Origin: Bacteroidales bacterium | GTDB taxonomy: Bacteria > Bacteroidota > Bacteroidia > Bacteroidales > VadinHA17 | Reading direction: 5' to 3' | Assembly: GCA_030596125.1 (NCBI GenBank) | Contig: JAUVKT010000011.1 | Location: 1 to 47,104 of the forward strand | DNA: 47,104 nt | Part shown: positions 10,367 through 19,144 of the stretch, one piece after another | Position numbering within the stretch: the first letter of the stretch is position 1 | Layout: the number at the start of each line of letters is the position of its first letter | Made by a program: the position numbers and the translations under genes | The notes under the pieces: model-generated | The model's input: the letters and a program-made list of their open reading frames with translations, nothing else | Told to the model about the DNA's origin: nothing | Databases searched by the model: none

Positions 10367-11974
10367 ATGAAAAAGTGGATATTATTTTTTTTAATATACA
10401 TAGTTGTTGCCCAAAGTATAAATGCACAGCAGCTATTTACCGAACAAACCCTTAAATTTAGCAGGGTGATGGCATTTGTTGAAGCCTTTTATGTTGACAG
10501 TACCAACCAGGAGTTTCTTATAGAAAAAGCCATAACTGAGGTCTTGAAAAATCTTGATCCTCACTCAACTTATATTAACAGTGAGGATGTGAAGGAGATG
10601 AATGAAGGATTAGAGGGCAACTTTGAAGGTATTGGTATTCAATTCAATTTGTTATTTGATTCAATAATTGTTATTGCCCCTATTCCAGGTGGCCCGTCGG
10701 AAAAGGCGGGTATACATGCAGGTGACAGGATTGTAATGATTGAGAATGAGAATGTTGCCGGAGTTGGTATTACAACAAATGGCGTAAGAAAGAGATTGCT
10801 GGGAGATAAAGGGACCAGGGTGAATATAGGTATCTATCGTCGGGGCATTAAAGAGATTCTTGATTACACCATAGTAAGAGACAAAATACCTGTTCACAGT
10901 CTTGATGCTGCATATATGGTAGCTGATAATATCGGATTTGTAAAGTTAAATCGTTTTTCTGCTACTTCCGAGAAGGAGTTCTATGAGGCAATCGGGAAGC
11001 TTCAGGGTAAGAATATGGAGCATCTTATTATTGATCTTCGTGGTAACACAGGAGGCTATCTTGAGGCTGCAATAAGGTTAACTGACCAGTTTTTTGAAAG
11101 TGAAAAACTGATAGTGTACCTGGAAGGACTTAAAACACCCAGACGGGATTTTAAGAGCAGAAAAGGCGGAGTACTTACTGATGCAAGAATAGTGGTACTT
11201 GTGGATGAAGGATCCGCTTCGGCAAGTGAGATATTATCAGGCGCTCTTCAGGATTGGGACAGGGGGGTCATTATGGGACGCAGAACTTTTGGAAAGGGAC
11301 TTGTTCAGAATGGTTTCAACCTGAATGATGGCTCAATGATCCGGTTAACAATCGCAAGATATTATACTCCAACAGGAAGGCTGATACAGAGACCATATGA
11401 CAACGGGATTGAAAAATATATGACAGATTTTTATTCCAGGTATACAAACGGTGAAATGCTAACTGCTGACAGTATAAGTTTCCCTGATTCATTGAAATAT
11501 GCAACCATTATTAATGGCAGGACTGTTTATGGTGGAGGTGGCATTATGCCGGACATATTTGTTCCTGCTGACACAACATGGTATTCAGACTATTACAGGG
11601 ATCTTATACGTAAGAATGTAATAGTTGAATATACACTCGATTATATAGATAATAACCGGAAAAAGCTGGGTAATCGATATCCGGATTTTGAATCTTTTAA
11701 TTCAGAATTTTCTTTTACTCCTGGTGAGATTGCAGATTTTATTGATAATGGTAAATCTCTTGGTGTTGAGTATAACGATGCCCAATTTTGTGTCTCCAAA
11801 AAACAATTGCTGTTAATACTTAAAGGTCTGATCGCCCGTGATCTATGGGAAATGTCTGAGTATTATCAGGTTATCTACCGTAACGACATTCTTGTTAAGG
11901 AAGCAGTGGATCTGATTTCATCTCCTTCAAAATATTATAGTACACTTGGAATTGAGCAATATCAAGATAAATGA
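10367..11974 (+). CDS. S41 family C-terminal processing peptidase (CtpA-like, PDZ domain, signal peptide)
   Basis: Hydrophobic N-terminus; DPHSTYI, GIGIQFNL, PDZ GPSEKAGIHAGDRIVMI, catalytic region VLVDEGSASASEILSGALQDW, GRRTFGKGLVQ. Confidence 0.95.
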   Translation: MKKWILFFLIYIVVAQSINAQQLFTEQTLKFSRVMAFVEAFYVDSTNQEFLIEKAITEVLKNLDPHSTYINSEDVKEMNEGLEGNFEGIGIQFNLLFDSIIVIAPIPGGPSEKAGIHAGDRIVMIENENVAGVGITTNGVRKRLLGDKGTRVNIGIYRRGIKEILDYTIVRDKIPVHSLDAAYMVADNIGFVKLNRFSATSEKEFYEAIGKLQGKNMEHLIIDLRGNTGGYLEAAIRLTDQFFESEKLIVYLEGLKTPRRDFKSRKGGVLTDARIVVLVDEGSASASEILSGALQDWDRGVIMGRRTFGKGLVQNGFNLNDGSMIRLTIARYYTPTGRLIQRPYDNGIEKYMTDFYSRYTNGEMLTADSISFPDSLKYATIINGRTVYGGGGIMPDIFVPADTTWYSDYYRDLIRKNVIVEYTLDYIDNNRKKLGNRYPDFESFNSEFSFTPGEIADFIDNGKSLGVEYNDAQFCVSKKQLLLILKGLIARDLWEMSEYYQVIYRNDILVKEAVDLISSPSKYYSTLGIEQYQDK

Positions 11975-13110
11975 AACTGGTAGCTAAGACATTATACGGA
12001 CTTGAAGAGGTTCTGGTACGAGAGCTTGAAGGCTTGGGAGTTAGTAAGATTAACCGGGTTAACAGGGCAGTAGAATTTGAAGGGGATATTGAAATGATCT
12101 ACCGTACTAACTTTTCGTTACGTACAGCATTATCAATTCTCAAGCCTGTAGCCCAATTTAATATTGGCAGTTCCAAAGATCTCTATAACAGATCAAAAAA
12201 AATTAAGTGGGATGATATTATGGATGTCAGCCAGACTTTTTCAATAATACCGGTAGTTCATTCGAATATATTTAATCATACGGGCTACGCCGGGCTTGTA
12301 CTTAAGGATGCTATTGCTGATTACTTCAGGTTTAAATATAACAGTCGCCCATCTGTTGACACTGTTAACCCTGATATTGTATTCAATCTAAGGGTTAGTG
12401 AATCAAGTGTTACAGTCTCTGTTGATTCTTCTGTTGTTCCGCTCTTTAAGAGAGGTTACAGGAGGGAGAGTGCAAAAGCGCCTATGAATGAGGTGTTGGC
12501 CGCTGGTATTATTTTGCTTTCAGGCTGGGATGGGAAAAATACGATTTTTGATCCAATGTGTGGATCGGGAACTATCCCAATCGAGGCAGCACTGATCGCC
12601 AAAAATATACCACCAGGTAAATACAGAAATTTCTTTGGATTTATGAACTGGAGGGATTTTGATAATGAGGTTTTTAGCCGGGTAAAAATGACCGAACTTT
12701 CCAAAAAAGGTTATTTGGCGCCTTATATCAGGTGTAGTGACAGATCACATGAAGCTATCAGGAATGCCCGGTTAAATATTCGTAATGCAGGATTTGCCGG
12801 TACGATACATACCGATGTTGATGATTTTTTTAAGTCAGAATCTTCCGGTAAAGAGTTCACTATTATTATGAATCCTCCGTATGGAGAGAGGCTCAAAGAA
12901 AATGATATGGCTTCTTTTTATAGTAATATCGGAGAAAGATTGAAACATGGTTATTCCGGTTCTACAGCCTGGATCATTTCGTCAAACTTTGAAGCAATAA
13001 AAAGTATCGGTTTAAAACCATCCCGAAAGTATATTCTATTCAATGGGGCGCTTGAAAGCAGGTTGTTAAAGTTTGATTTGTATAGCGGTTCTCGTAAAAT
13101 CAAACCATAA
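11971..13110 (+). CDS. THUMP-domain class I SAM-dependent RNA methyltransferase (RlmL/YpsC-like)
   Basis: Start overlaps the preceding stop (ATGA). FDPMCGSGTIPIEAALIA, GFMNWRDFD, IIMNPPYGERL. Confidence 0.92.
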   Translation: MKLVAKTLYGLEEVLVRELEGLGVSKINRVNRAVEFEGDIEMIYRTNFSLRTALSILKPVAQFNIGSSKDLYNRSKKIKWDDIMDVSQTFSIIPVVHSNIFNHTGYAGLVLKDAIADYFRFKYNSRPSVDTVNPDIVFNLRVSESSVTVSVDSSVVPLFKRGYRRESAKAPMNEVLAAGIILLSGWDGKNTIFDPMCGSGTIPIEAALIAKNIPPGKYRNFFGFMNWRDFDNEVFSRVKMTELSKKGYLAPYIRCSDRSHEAIRNARLNIRNAGFAGTIHTDVDDFFKSESSGKEFTIIMNPPYGERLKENDMASFYSNIGERLKHGYSGSTAWIISSNFEAIKSIGLKPSRKYILFNGALESRLLKFDLYSGSRKIKP

Positions 13111-13178
13111 TATTTACCGGTTTTTGACCCTTCATGTAATAAAAACAGAATTTTGTCAAATGGATATTGGTAAAATTT

Positions 13179-13206
13179 TTTGAACTTAAGATTTTTTTTA
13201 TATTTG
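13179..13206 (+). promoter_or_regulatory. Putative Bacteroidota-type promoter upstream of the siaB-like gene
   Basis: TTTG (13179-13182) then N16 then TATATTTG (13199-13206), matching TAnnTTTG at -7. Spacer is somewhat short; start codon at 13243. Confidence 0.4.
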
Positions 13207-13242
13207 TTGGATAAAACTTAAGCCTAAGTCAAAAAAGAGCTG

Positions 13243-13809
13243 ATGAGCTTTGGTGTAGAGAACTTTTTTAATAGATTACAGACTGACGATGTTATATTCT
13301 CTTATAAGGGGGATATAAGTTCTGATATAATAAACTATGTTCTCGATTCGGTAGAAAAGAAAACCGAAGAGGTGAACGATCCATCTAAAACAAGAAAAAA
13401 GGTCTACAATGTACTTGTTGAGAGTTTGCAAAACCTCTATCATCATGTTGCAGTTGTTCCGGATGATTTTGAGGATCAGAGTTCTTCACGCTTTGGTCTG
13501 ATCGTTATATGCAGGAATGATAAAGGTTACCTGATTACTGCAGGTAATTTTATTTCCACTGATAAAATAGATGAACTGGAGAAAAAAATCGTTAAAATAA
13601 ATAATTCCTCACCTCAGGAGATAAAGGAACTGTATAAACATATCCTTCATCACCAGGAAATTTCTGAAAAGGGTGGGGGAGGTCTTGGTCTTGTGGATAT
13701 TGCAAGGAAAACCGGTAATAAACTCGAATATGAGTTTATTGAATATAGTGAAAAATTCTCTTTTTTCACTCTTAAGATTAAAATTGATTCTATCGAAGTA
13801 TTGAAATGA
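13243..13809 (+). CDS. SiaB family protein kinase-like protein
   Basis: VESLQNLYHHV, GGGGLGLVDIARKTGNKLEYEF (GHKL-like C-terminal motif), and a SiaC/DUF1987-like gene directly downstream. Confidence 0.78.
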   Translation: MSFGVENFFNRLQTDDVIFSYKGDISSDIINYVLDSVEKKTEEVNDPSKTRKKVYNVLVESLQNLYHHVAVVPDDFEDQSSSRFGLIVICRNDKGYLITAGNFISTDKIDELEKKIVKINNSSPQEIKELYKHILHHQEISEKGGGGLGLVDIARKTGNKLEYEFIEYSEKFSFFTLKIKIDSIEVLK

Positions 13810-13831
13810 TAACCTTTTAAAAATAATTGAT

Positions 13832-14212
13832 ATGGAACCGATCATCATTGAAGGAACACCAAAAACCCCAACTGTACGTTTTGATGCTAATGAAGGAATT
13901 TTTTTACTTGAAGGGAGATCAATTCCTGAAAATTCAGTAGAGTTTTATAAGCCTCTTGTTGACTGGCTTGATAACTATAAGGATAATCCGCTTCAGAAAA
14001 CAGTAGTGGAGATAAAACTGGAGTATTTTAACACCAGCTCATCTAAGTGCATACTTGATGTTTTTAAGAAGTTTGAGGTTATTCACAAAGCTAAAAATGA
14101 GGTTGCAGTAAAATGGTTCTACGAAGAGGATGATGAAGATATGCTTGAAGCGGGGGAAGATTATGAATCAATTATCAGGATTCCATTTGAGATGATTGAG
14201 ATAGTTGAGTAA
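13832..14212 (+). CDS. SiaC family regulatory phosphoprotein (DUF1987)
   Basis: PTVRFDANEGIFLLEGRSIPENSVEFYKPLVDWLDNY, LEYFNTSSSKCILDVFKKFE, WFYEEDDEDMLEAGEDYESI: characteristic family motifs. Confidence 0.88.
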   Translation: MEPIIIEGTPKTPTVRFDANEGIFLLEGRSIPENSVEFYKPLVDWLDNYKDNPLQKTVVEIKLEYFNTSSSKCILDVFKKFEVIHKAKNEVAVKWFYEEDDEDMLEAGEDYESIIRIPFEMIEIVE

Positions 14213-14255
14213 TCTTTTAGTTATAATTAAGGTCGGTTTTTTTATATAAAAGAAC

Positions 14256-14284
14256 GGGGTATGCTGTGCATACCCCATTTTTAT
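14256..14284. terminator. Intrinsic, probably bidirectional, terminator between the siaC-like gene and the ABC transporter
   Basis: Perfect 9-bp stem GGGGTATGC-TGT-GCATACCCC (14256-14276) followed by ATTTTTATT, lying between convergent genes. Confidence 0.85.
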
Positions 14285-14300
14285 TATCTTTTTATCATCT

Positions 14301-17300
14301 CTATTTCCCTTTTTCCGATGACTCTTCGATAAAATCAAGAAATCTTTTTAACAGTCTGAAATATAGAACCAGGTAAGTAAATATTATCATCAGCCAGATA
14401 ACAATTATATTAACCCAAAATGTATCGATAAATGTGCCAAAGATCTGTTTCCGGGGGGCATAAAAATGAGCCTTAATGAAAGGATGCTCAGGATCCTGAA
14501 ATATAGGATCTATCTTTTGTATTATGCGTCCCTTGAATTCGATTGTTCGATCATCCGTTTCATTTGAATTTTTTACAAATTCTTCAAGACTTTCGTTATA
14601 ATGTTTTTTCTTTAATTCAAGAAATGCTTTAGGGTCTTTATTGGTTGCTGCAACTATTATTGCATCTCTTTGTGCATTAGCTTCATTATACCATTTCTTG
14701 TAATTTTTATTAAGGATCTCAACAAGCTTTTTTGTTTCTGTTAAAGCTTCTGAGTTAACAGTCTCAGGAACAAGTTGGTCGAGATAACTAAAATTCACGT
14801 TGCGCAAGTTTGCTTCCAGTTCGATTTCATTTCTGACCAACTTAAGATCATTGATAAAATCTTCATCCATGGTTCCTTTTTGCAGATCATTTTCAAGATT
14901 CTCTAATTTGTTTTTAATTTTTGAGTACCAGTAATTCTTCTTAAAATTAGTAATACTCATTACCTTTTCATATTGGTACAGATCTGCTTCATAATCATTA
15001 TTCATAAACTGCTTCACGGCAAGTGCTTCGTATCCCCAACGGGAAACAATAGCCTCACCGTAGAATGGAATATTGGTTGGTGAGGCGATGTTTGGGTTTA
15101 GCTTCTCAAACTTGACTATTACCCCGCTTAAAACAATTTGGGGAATAACCAGGAAGGGGATTAAGATGTAAATAGTAACAACAGCCTTGAAACTGTCTGA
15201 GATAACCAGGCCGAGGAGGTTGGATGCTGCCCAGCAACTGAAAAGCACAAGCCAGTATTCAAACATCATTCCATGAATTCCGGTGATGCTGTTGCCTACA
15301 AGCACAAAAGTAAATGCCTGTACAGCCGAAATAAACAGTTGGACAACTACCTTGGAGGAAAGATAACTATTCCAGCTAAGGTTTAGAAATGCTTCACGTT
15401 TTAAAATTTTCCGGTCTTTAAATATCTCTTCTGCGCTAACTGTTAGCCCCATAAAAATGGCAACTATAACCGACATAAACAGATAAACCGGAAGGTTGGA
15501 GTTCTCAAGAAGTGTATATCCTGCATCCCGGGCACTTTCATCATAATACCTGATCAGGAATGCAAGAAAGAATGCCAACACTGGTGCTTCAATAAGTGTA
15601 ATTAACAGGTATTGCAGATCAGCCGATTTTGAGAGTAGATCTCTCTTTGTAAATACAAGGAACTGCTTTAATTTGCCGGGTGTCTTAAACGAAATTTCAG
15701 GTATTCCTTTACCTTCGGGAAGTGCTTTTTCTTTGTTTTGCAGATAGTTTTTGTAATGACCATTCCACTCTTTGGGAGCTATTTTTCTTACATCTGTTGC
15801 TTTTCCATATTCGTCAAGTACCTTGGCTTCAACGATATTGAACACCTGTTCCGGATTTACATTACCACAGGTATGGCACTCACTATCGTTCCAGTTGGCC
15901 TGAAGTGTTCTTGATTTGAAATATATTATTGATTCTATCGGATCACCATTATATATAAGGTAGCCTCCGGTATCGAGAATAACCAATCGGTCGAACATCT
16001 TAAATATATCAGACGATGGTTGGTGTATTACTACAAAAAGAAGTTTCCCTTTCAAAGCAAGCTCTTTAAGCAGATCAAGAATATTTTCAGAATCCCTCGA
16101 TGAAAGACCAGATGTTGGCTCATCAAGAAACAGAATAGCTGGTTCTCTGATAAGCTCAAGTGAAATATTTAATCGTTTCCTTTGTCCCCCGCTAATTTTT
16201 TTATTAAGCGGACTACCTACTTTCATGTCTTTTATTTCGTACAGACCCAGGTTTTGAAGGGTTTTTATCACTCTCTCTTCAATTTCTTTTTCAGTGAGAT
16301 TGTCGAAACAGAGCTTTGCGTTATAGTAAAGATTCTGATAAACAGTAAGTTCTTCAATTAACAGATCATCCTGAGATACATATCCTACGAGCCCTTCAAC
16401 CTCGTCAGTTTTGGAGTGAATGCTTACACCGTTAACACACACTTTTCCCTTGTAGGGTGGGTTTGTTCCGTTCAGGACATTTAGAAGCGTTGATTTGCCG
16501 GCACCTGAAGCTCCCATAATCCCAACGAGTCTTCCCGATTCCTCTTCAAATGACATCTTTTTGATACCTATATGACCACTTTTAAATCTGTATTCAAGAT
16601 CTTTAACCTGGTATAAAACACGGGATTCCTGCAATTCCTCCCTCCTGAAGTGGGTAATTATATCACTGTAATATATAGGGGTTGATTTAGGATCCCTTAA
16701 TGAGGATCCCGGGTTGAATGGGTAAATCTTATTATCCTGCAAAAGTTGTCCGTTCATGTATAGTTCACCAACTATTGAGAACCTTACATAATACATATTT
16801 GCTGATGGCACCTCAAGTATCCATATCTGGCCCTGGACCGAATCATTCCTGAGATGGATAATATCCAGTTCTTTACCTGGGCCAGGATTGTTATCGATAA
16901 CGAGAATTTTTCCTGAGTTGGGTATTGAATCAAATTTATTAAGTACAAAACTTGTAATTAACTCAAATTCGTCCGACTCAATATAAAAAGTTTCAGCAAC
17001 TGCCTTGATAAATTCCAGTTCATCATCACTTATTTTTTCAACGTCAGATATACAAAATTCAAGTAACTGAACAAGAACAATTATTTTCTGGTCCTGGGTT
17101 AACTGATCGTTGATTTGTGTCGTTATTTTGAGAACCCTTACAGATACAGCAGACTGGCGCTTTTTTTGAAGGCTTTTTTTCTGTCGTTCCTGGGCTTCCC
17201 TGTAGAAATCGTCAAAAACAGAAAGATATTCATTAACAAGTTCCTCGTTGAGCAGCCTTCTCAGAAATGCTCCAACCACTACTCTTCTGTCACTGTCACT

Positions 17301-17363
17301 GCTTTGCGGTCTGGCAATAATTGCAAAGAGCTGAATTAAGGCTTTTAATATCTTTTCACTCAT
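14301..17363 (-). CDS. ABC-2 type transporter, fused ATPase/permease (ABCG-like half-transporter) with accessory N-terminal domains
   Basis: Walker A GIMGASGAGKSTLLNVL, signature ISGGQRKRLNIS, Walker B AILFLDEPTSGLSSRD, hydrophobic TM segments after about residue 590. N-terminal helical TerB-like region, then a beta-rich FHA-like region. Confidence 0.88.
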   Translation of the reverse strand: MSEKILKALIQLFAIIARPQSSDSDRRVVVGAFLRRLLNEELVNEYLSVFDDFYREAQERQKKSLQKKRQSAVSVRVLKITTQINDQLTQDQKIIVLVQLLEFCISDVEKISDDELEFIKAVAETFYIESDEFELITSFVLNKFDSIPNSGKILVIDNNPGPGKELDIIHLRNDSVQGQIWILEVPSANMYYVRFSIVGELYMNGQLLQDNKIYPFNPGSSLRDPKSTPIYYSDIITHFRREELQESRVLYQVKDLEYRFKSGHIGIKKMSFEEESGRLVGIMGASGAGKSTLLNVLNGTNPPYKGKVCVNGVSIHSKTDEVEGLVGYVSQDDLLIEELTVYQNLYYNAKLCFDNLTEKEIEERVIKTLQNLGLYEIKDMKVGSPLNKKISGGQRKRLNISLELIREPAILFLDEPTSGLSSRDSENILDLLKELALKGKLLFVVIHQPSSDIFKMFDRLVILDTGGYLIYNGDPIESIIYFKSRTLQANWNDSECHTCGNVNPEQVFNIVEAKVLDEYGKATDVRKIAPKEWNGHYKNYLQNKEKALPEGKGIPEISFKTPGKLKQFLVFTKRDLLSKSADLQYLLITLIEAPVLAFFLAFLIRYYDESARDAGYTLLENSNLPVYLFMSVIVAIFMGLTVSAEEIFKDRKILKREAFLNLSWNSYLSSKVVVQLFISAVQAFTFVLVGNSITGIHGMMFEYWLVLFSCWAASNLLGLVISDSFKAVVTIYILIPFLVIPQIVLSGVIVKFEKLNPNIASPTNIPFYGEAIVSRWGYEALAVKQFMNNDYEADLYQYEKVMSITNFKKNYWYSKIKNKLENLENDLQKGTMDEDFINDLKLVRNEIELEANLRNVNFSYLDQLVPETVNSEALTETKKLVEILNKNYKKWYNEANAQRDAIIVAATNKDPKAFLELKKKHYNESLEEFVKNSNETDDRTIEFKGRIIQKIDPIFQDPEHPFIKAHFYAPRKQIFGTFIDTFWVNIIVIWLMIIFTYLVLYFRLLKRFLDFIEESSEKGK

Positions 17364-17442
17364 TGGTTAGAAAGGTTTGTACGCTTTAAGATGAGGAAAA
17401 ATAATAAATTATGATCTTAATTCCTAATATCATTATGTTTCC

Positions 17443-18024
17443 TTATTTTCTGCTTTTTCTTTTTTTTTTGACTGAGAATCCGAATTTTCCAATAAATGCA
17501 CCGGTTTCATAATACTTGCCATGCGAAAAATTCAGGAGGTTGGCCAGATTGAGGTTAAAAGACTCATCCTCCTCATTATAATATTGTTTGTCAGCATGCA
17601 CTGCTACTATCTCAGCAAGGAACATATGGTGAGCACCGAGTTCTTTAACCTCTTTTACAACACACTCTATATTAACAGGTGACTCTTTTATTAAGGGTGC
17701 TTTAACAATATCAGCATTAACCGGGGTAAGGCCCATCTCCCTGAACTTATCGTAGTCCCTGCCTGATTTAACCCCGCACCAGTCGGTTGCTCTTGCCAGC
17801 TTCTTTGTTGTCAGGTTAATAACAAAATCTCCAGTACGTTTGATAATGCCGTAAGAATGGCGCGATGGCCTTACAGAAATATAGCACATGGGTGGATCTG
17901 TACATACTGTTCCTGTCCATGCAATTGTAATAATGTTATACTCCTCCTTGTTTTCACCGCATGAAACCATGATTGCAGGCAGGGGGTAAATCATAGTACC
18001 AGGCTTCCATCTTAGCTTTTCCAT
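17443..18024 (-). CDS. flavin reductase family protein (FMN-binding split barrel)
   Basis: MEKLRWKPGTMIYPLPAIMVSCG, ITIAWTGTVCTDPPMCYISVRPSRHSYGII, FVINL. Start chosen at internal ATG 18024 rather than the ORF-track 18045. Confidence 0.85.
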   Translation of the reverse strand: MEKLRWKPGTMIYPLPAIMVSCGENKEEYNIITIAWTGTVCTDPPMCYISVRPSRHSYGIIKRTGDFVINLTTKKLARATDWCGVKSGRDYDKFREMGLTPVNADIVKAPLIKESPVNIECVVKEVKELGAHHMFLAEIVAVHADKQYYNEEDESFNLNLANLLNFSHGKYYETGAFIGKFGFSVKKKRKSRK

Positions 18025-18090
18025 AAATGTGAACTTTAAGATCAAAGATAATATTATAAGACAATTGATTATTATGGTTCATAGTTAAAG

Positions 18091-18259
18091 AAGTTAAAAG
18101 TGAACTAAAGTTAAAAAAGGTTGAATTGTTTAATCGTGTAATCGTTTAATTGTTGGGGAGTACGCTGATTAAATCGTCCTAAACAGTTTAACAGTTTAAC
18201 AATTTAACATTTCAACAGTTAAACAATTTCAGTGACTAAAGTTAAAAGTGACTAAAGTT
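18091..18259. repeat. Intergenic low-complexity repeat locus with octamer periodicity and an imperfect long inverted repeat
   Basis: aagttaaaagtgaactaaagtt at one end, gtgactaaagttaaaagtgactaaagtt (18232-18259) at the other; arms 18123-18154 and 18198-18229 match as reverse complements at 24/32 positions. Confidence 0.85.
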
Positions 18260-18307
18260 GAGTGGATTAAGAAGGATAAGAAAGGATGGCAGGGATCAAC
18301 AAAATGA

Positions 18308-18649
18308 TTACGTAAAACTCTCAATGCAACTCTCTAAATCGTCAAATAGTTCAAATACGGTATGTAACTGAAGACTCTCAAACAGTGCCCTTATTTCACT
18401 GCTTAGTCCACATATTTTTAATACTCCGTAGTTGTTTCGTGCAGTTTTCATTGTTATCAGAAAACAACCAAATCCCGAACTATCTATATACTTAATACCA
18501 TTGAGGTCAATAATTACCCTGGCATTGGGAGAATAAAAAAGTTTTTGCAATTGTTCTCTTGCTTCATCCGCAATAAGCGCATTGAACTTTTCAAGACCAT
18601 CGAATGAGAACTGTACAATATTATTTTCTAGTTCGGTTATATTAATCAT
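18308..18649 (-). CDS. STAS-domain anti-sigma factor antagonist-like protein
   Basis: ARVIIDLNGIKYIDSSGFGCFLITMKTAR: STAS DSSG motif. 4-bp overlap with the upstream Hpt gene. Confidence 0.87.
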   Translation of the reverse strand: MINITELENNIVQFSFDGLEKFNALIADEAREQLQKLFYSPNARVIIDLNGIKYIDSSGFGCFLITMKTARNNYGVLKICGLSSEIRALFESLQLHTVFELFDDLESCIESFT

Positions 18650-18996
18650 TCTTCAAGATTATTGAGGTAGATATCGAGTTCGGTAATGGCAATATCGGTT
18701 TGTGCTTTAAAATCAGATATATAACCCGGATAGGTGTCGGCCTCTTCTCCGGTTTTTGCTTTTAGTTCGAGATATTTCAGCTTCATGGCCATATCTTCCA
18801 TTCCCATTATAGCTATTGAAGATTTAGCTTTATGAGCAAGCAGCCCGAGGTCATAATAGTTCTTTTCTTCAAGTAGTTTACTCATTTCATCATTAAATTC
18901 AATTACCTGGTCTTTGAAGATCCCGATCATTTCAGATATAATTTCCTTAGATCCTCCGCAGACTTCTTCAAGATATGAAACATTAATGATTTTCAT
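18646..18996 (-). CDS. Hpt (histidine phosphotransfer) domain protein
   Basis: LGLLAHKAKSSIAIMGMEDMAMKLKYLE matches the Hpt active-site HxxKSS context; small helical protein. Confidence 0.82.
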   Translation of the reverse strand: MKIINVSYLEEVCGGSKEIISEMIGIFKDQVIEFNDEMSKLLEEKNYYDLGLLAHKAKSSIAIMGMEDMAMKLKYLELKAKTGEEADTYPGYISDFKAQTDIAITELDIYLNNLEE

Positions 18997-19144
18997 GAGT
19001 TTACGGCTAATGTATTATGTTCAGTTTTAAGCAAAAATATAAAAATTTGAGACCATGACTATAAAAAAGTGAAAAATATTTGATAAGGCGATCGATAGTC
19101 TGAATAAAATAACCTATATTTTGTTGATAAATTAAAATGCTTTT

